From positions 930,001 through 994,000 of the forward strand of contig NZ_JAFEMV010000001.1 in the NCBI RefSeq assembly GCF_016892605.1: a DNA stretch of 64,000 nucleotides. The letters run 5' to 3'. Below, piece by piece: positions 62,138 through 64,000 of this stretch; positions within the stretch are counted from its first letter, which is position 1; each line of letters starts with the position of its first letter. The notes beneath the pieces are model-generated. The model saw nothing but the letters and a program-made list of their open reading frames with translations. It ran no database searches and was not told the origin of the DNA. Position numbers and translations under genes: made by a program. Origin of the DNA: Desemzia sp. RIT 804 (GTDB lineage: Bacteria; Bacillota; Bacilli; Lactobacillales; Carnobacteriaceae).

Positions 62138-64000
62138 ATGAAGAACCGAATACTGTCATTTATTCAAAAACAATGGCCATTACTATTAGCTTTTACCGTC
62201 CCTTTTCTGATTATGTCTGGCATTCATGCATTCAAAGGGGTCTATCCATTTGGAAACGAAACTGTATTAACGATTGATTTAGGCCAGCAATACGTTGATT
62301 TTTTAGCTTATTATCGTCAAACACTGCTCGAAGACCCAACTGCCTTCTTTTATTCATTTACTAAGGCTATTGGCGGAGATATGGTTGGCTTATGGGCTTA
62401 TTATTTAGCCAGTCCGTTTAATCTTATCTTTTTACTGTTTCCACAATCACAAGTTTCATTAGCAGTTACAGTAGTAACAATGCTGAAATATGGATTAGCG
62501 GGATGGAGTTTTGCTTATTTATTAAAAAAAGAATTTGATGGAGAAGGATTTAGTTTAGTAGCTTTTTCAACGAGTTATGCTTTGATGGGTTACACTATTG
62601 TCAATCAATTCAATATTATGTGGCTAGATGGAGTTATTTTCCTGCCGCTCATTGTTTTGGGTCTGGAACGTCTGATCAAACAGCAGAAAGGTGTTCTTTA
62701 TACCGTATTCTTAGCTATTTGCCTGATGTCCAACTATTACATAGCGTATATGATTTGTTTTTTCCTCGTCCTTTATTTTATCTTTCGTTGTATTAGTATT
62801 GGTTTTCCTACGATCGCTAAAAGAAAAGATAAAGTTCTTTCAGGAATCAAAACAAGTTTGTTGTTCATTTGGCATTCCTTATTAGCTGGTGGTATATCAG
62901 CTATCTTATTGCTCCCTACTCTTCATTCTTTGATGGTAGGTAAAGCTAGTTATATAAAGATGGATTTTAAATGGGAATCAGATTACTTTTTCCCTGAGAT
63001 GGTCTCCAAATTTTTTGTTGGAGCATTTAATTTCGACCAAATGCCATCCGGTTATCCAAATCTATTTATTGGTAGTTTAGCTTTATTGTGCTTTTGCCTT
63101 TATTTCTTCAATCGGATCATTCCATTAAGAGAACGCGTTACAGCTTTTGTGTTAATGATTTTCTTTATTTTCTCAATGAATGTAGACGCAATGAATAAAA
63201 TCTGGCATGCTATGCAATACCCGAACTGGTATCCTTATCGTTTTTCGTTTGTAGTCTCTTTCTTCCTATTATTGCTAGCTTTCCGTAGTTTTACTCATTT
63301 GAAAGGGGTGAACCCTTTAGCTACTTTCTTTACCATGATAATCGCATCTGGAATAGGACTGTATGTCTATAGTGGAGAATTCGATTTTCTTACTCCTATC
63401 CAAATCATCATTACCTTATTATTTACTTTCTTAGTCTTGCTATTGCTTATTTTGAAGCCGCAACACTACAAATGGCTAGGCTTTGTTTTATTTCTGGTAA
63501 CTAGTATTGAAATGACGGTCAATGCAAGCATTTCTCTCTCAAGATTGAGCTATGTAGACCAAGACACATTTTCTGTTTATCAGCAAAGTCAGCAGCAAGT
63601 GATCGATTGGATAGAAAATTACGATGATGACTTATATCGTATTGAAAAGACCTTTGTGCGGACCAAAAATGACAGCTTCCAAGCTGGGTTTAACGGAATC
63701 ACTCATTTCAGTTCTACATTTGAAAGTGCTGTGCCGGATCTTTTCGGTCGCTTAGGCAATCCTGTTGGCGGCGGATTCTTGACTTATTCAAATGGGACTC
63801 TTCTAACGGATGCCTTGTTTGGCGTTAAATACTACGCAAGTGAACAAAATGCTTTGTATTGGAAAGAAAATGAAGATCTACCTAGTTTGATAGAAACCAC
63901 TACTGCTCCATTAAAACAAAATAATTTTAGATACGACACTTTTCAAACAGCATTTTCTTTTCCGTTTCGCTCTTCAAATAAGGATAAATATCATTTTACA
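62138..64000 (+). CDS. YfhO-family membrane protein (partial, cut by window end)
   Basis: At least 621 codons without stop, from ATG at 62138. It is a multi-pass protein (more than ten segments) beginning MKNRILSFIQKQWPLLLAFT. Family-typical early residues are LTIDLGQQYVDFLAYYRQTL and YYLASPFNLIFLLFP, with NYYIAYMICFFL later. YfhO proteins are GT-C-like glycosyltransferases used in lipoteichoic acid or wall glycosylation. The C-terminal end lies outside the window. Confidence 0.88.
   Translation, partial: MKNRILSFIQKQWPLLLAFTVPFLIMSGIHAFKGVYPFGNETVLTIDLGQQYVDFLAYYRQTLLEDPTAFFYSFTKAIGGDMVGLWAYYLASPFNLIFLLFPQSQVSLAVTVVTMLKYGLAGWSFAYLLKKEFDGEGFSLVAFSTSYALMGYTIVNQFNIMWLDGVIFLPLIVLGLERLIKQQKGVLYTVFLAICLMSNYYIAYMICFFLVLYFIFRCISIGFPTIAKRKDKVLSGIKTSLLFIWHSLLAGGISAILLLPTLHSLMVGKASYIKMDFKWESDYFFPEMVSKFFVGAFNFDQMPSGYPNLFIGSLALLCFCLYFFNRIIPLRERVTAFVLMIFFIFSMNVDAMNKIWHAMQYPNWYPYRFSFVVSFFLLLLAFRSFTHLKGVNPLATFFTMIIASGIGLYVYSGEFDFLTPIQIIITLLFTFLVLLLLILKPQHYKWLGFVLFLVTSIEMTVNASISLSRLSYVDQDTFSVYQQSQQQVIDWIENYDDDLYRIEKTFVRTKNDSFQAGFNGITHFSSTFESAVPDLFGRLGNPVGGGFLTYSNGTLLTDALFGVKYYASEQNALYWKENEDLPSLIETTTAPLKQNNFRYDTFQTAFSFPFRSSNKDKYHFT

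Overview
The window reads as low-GC Gram-positive DNA from the Lactobacillales. The gene order in the right half (miaA-hflX-ynbB-glnR-glnA and rpmG-yqgN-gluP-yqgQ-glcK) matches the Bacillus/Lactobacillales chromosome. A member of the Carnobacteriaceae is my best guess, but this is inferred from order and style, not from a database search.

Left part (about 1-18 kb) looks like integrated or plasmid DNA: direct repeats resembling a centromere, a ParA/ParB-like pair with a second ParB-like copy, a broken Fic gene, a lysis-type set (YvrJ-like peptide, GH73-LysM glucosaminidase, DUF1906 protein), an XRE-ImmA regulator pair, a multiply frameshifted secreted nuclease, a DnaQ-BRCT exonuclease, a serine recombinase with a possible res region, an NhaC antiporter, an IS30-type element with a stop codon in its transposase, and a secreted bacteriocin-like protein. 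No replication initiator is visible.

Middle part (about 18-36 kb) is a mosaic of small gene sets. They are separated by direct copies of a 28-bp site (11-bp arm, 6-bp centre, 11-bp inverted arm, like a Xer/dif site), usually preceded by a short hairpin. Between the sites lie a PPOX-type flavoprotein, three GNAT acetyltransferases (one frameshifted), a MarR-nitroreductase-monooxygenase-DUF1304 operon, an Hsp33-like chaperone overlapping a MerR regulator, and tiny proteins. The last and largest interval (27.3-33.5 kb) holds a coherent regulon: a Crp/Fnr regulator, Dps, a heavy-metal P-type ATPase, an HMA-domain protein, and Lgt with a membrane partner. Four of the promoters carry the same TTGAC-N4-ATCAA box exactly 32 bp from a TATACT -10 element; a fifth is weaker.

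Right part (about 36-64 kb) is mostly ordinary chromosome: an orphan glycine-betaine-binding protein abutting an IS30 scar, NADH oxidase, an intact IS30 element, a PAS-GGDEF protein with a degenerate active site, two glutamine synthetases around glnR, ynbB, hflX, miaA, a second SOS-regulated Y-family polymerase followed by tandem hairpin repeats, the glcK/gluP/rpmG cluster, an alpha-glucosidase, a penicillin-binding protein and the start of a YfhO-type membrane protein cut by the window end. Two Y-family polymerase loci share the same promoter design, with an SOS box abutting the -10 element.
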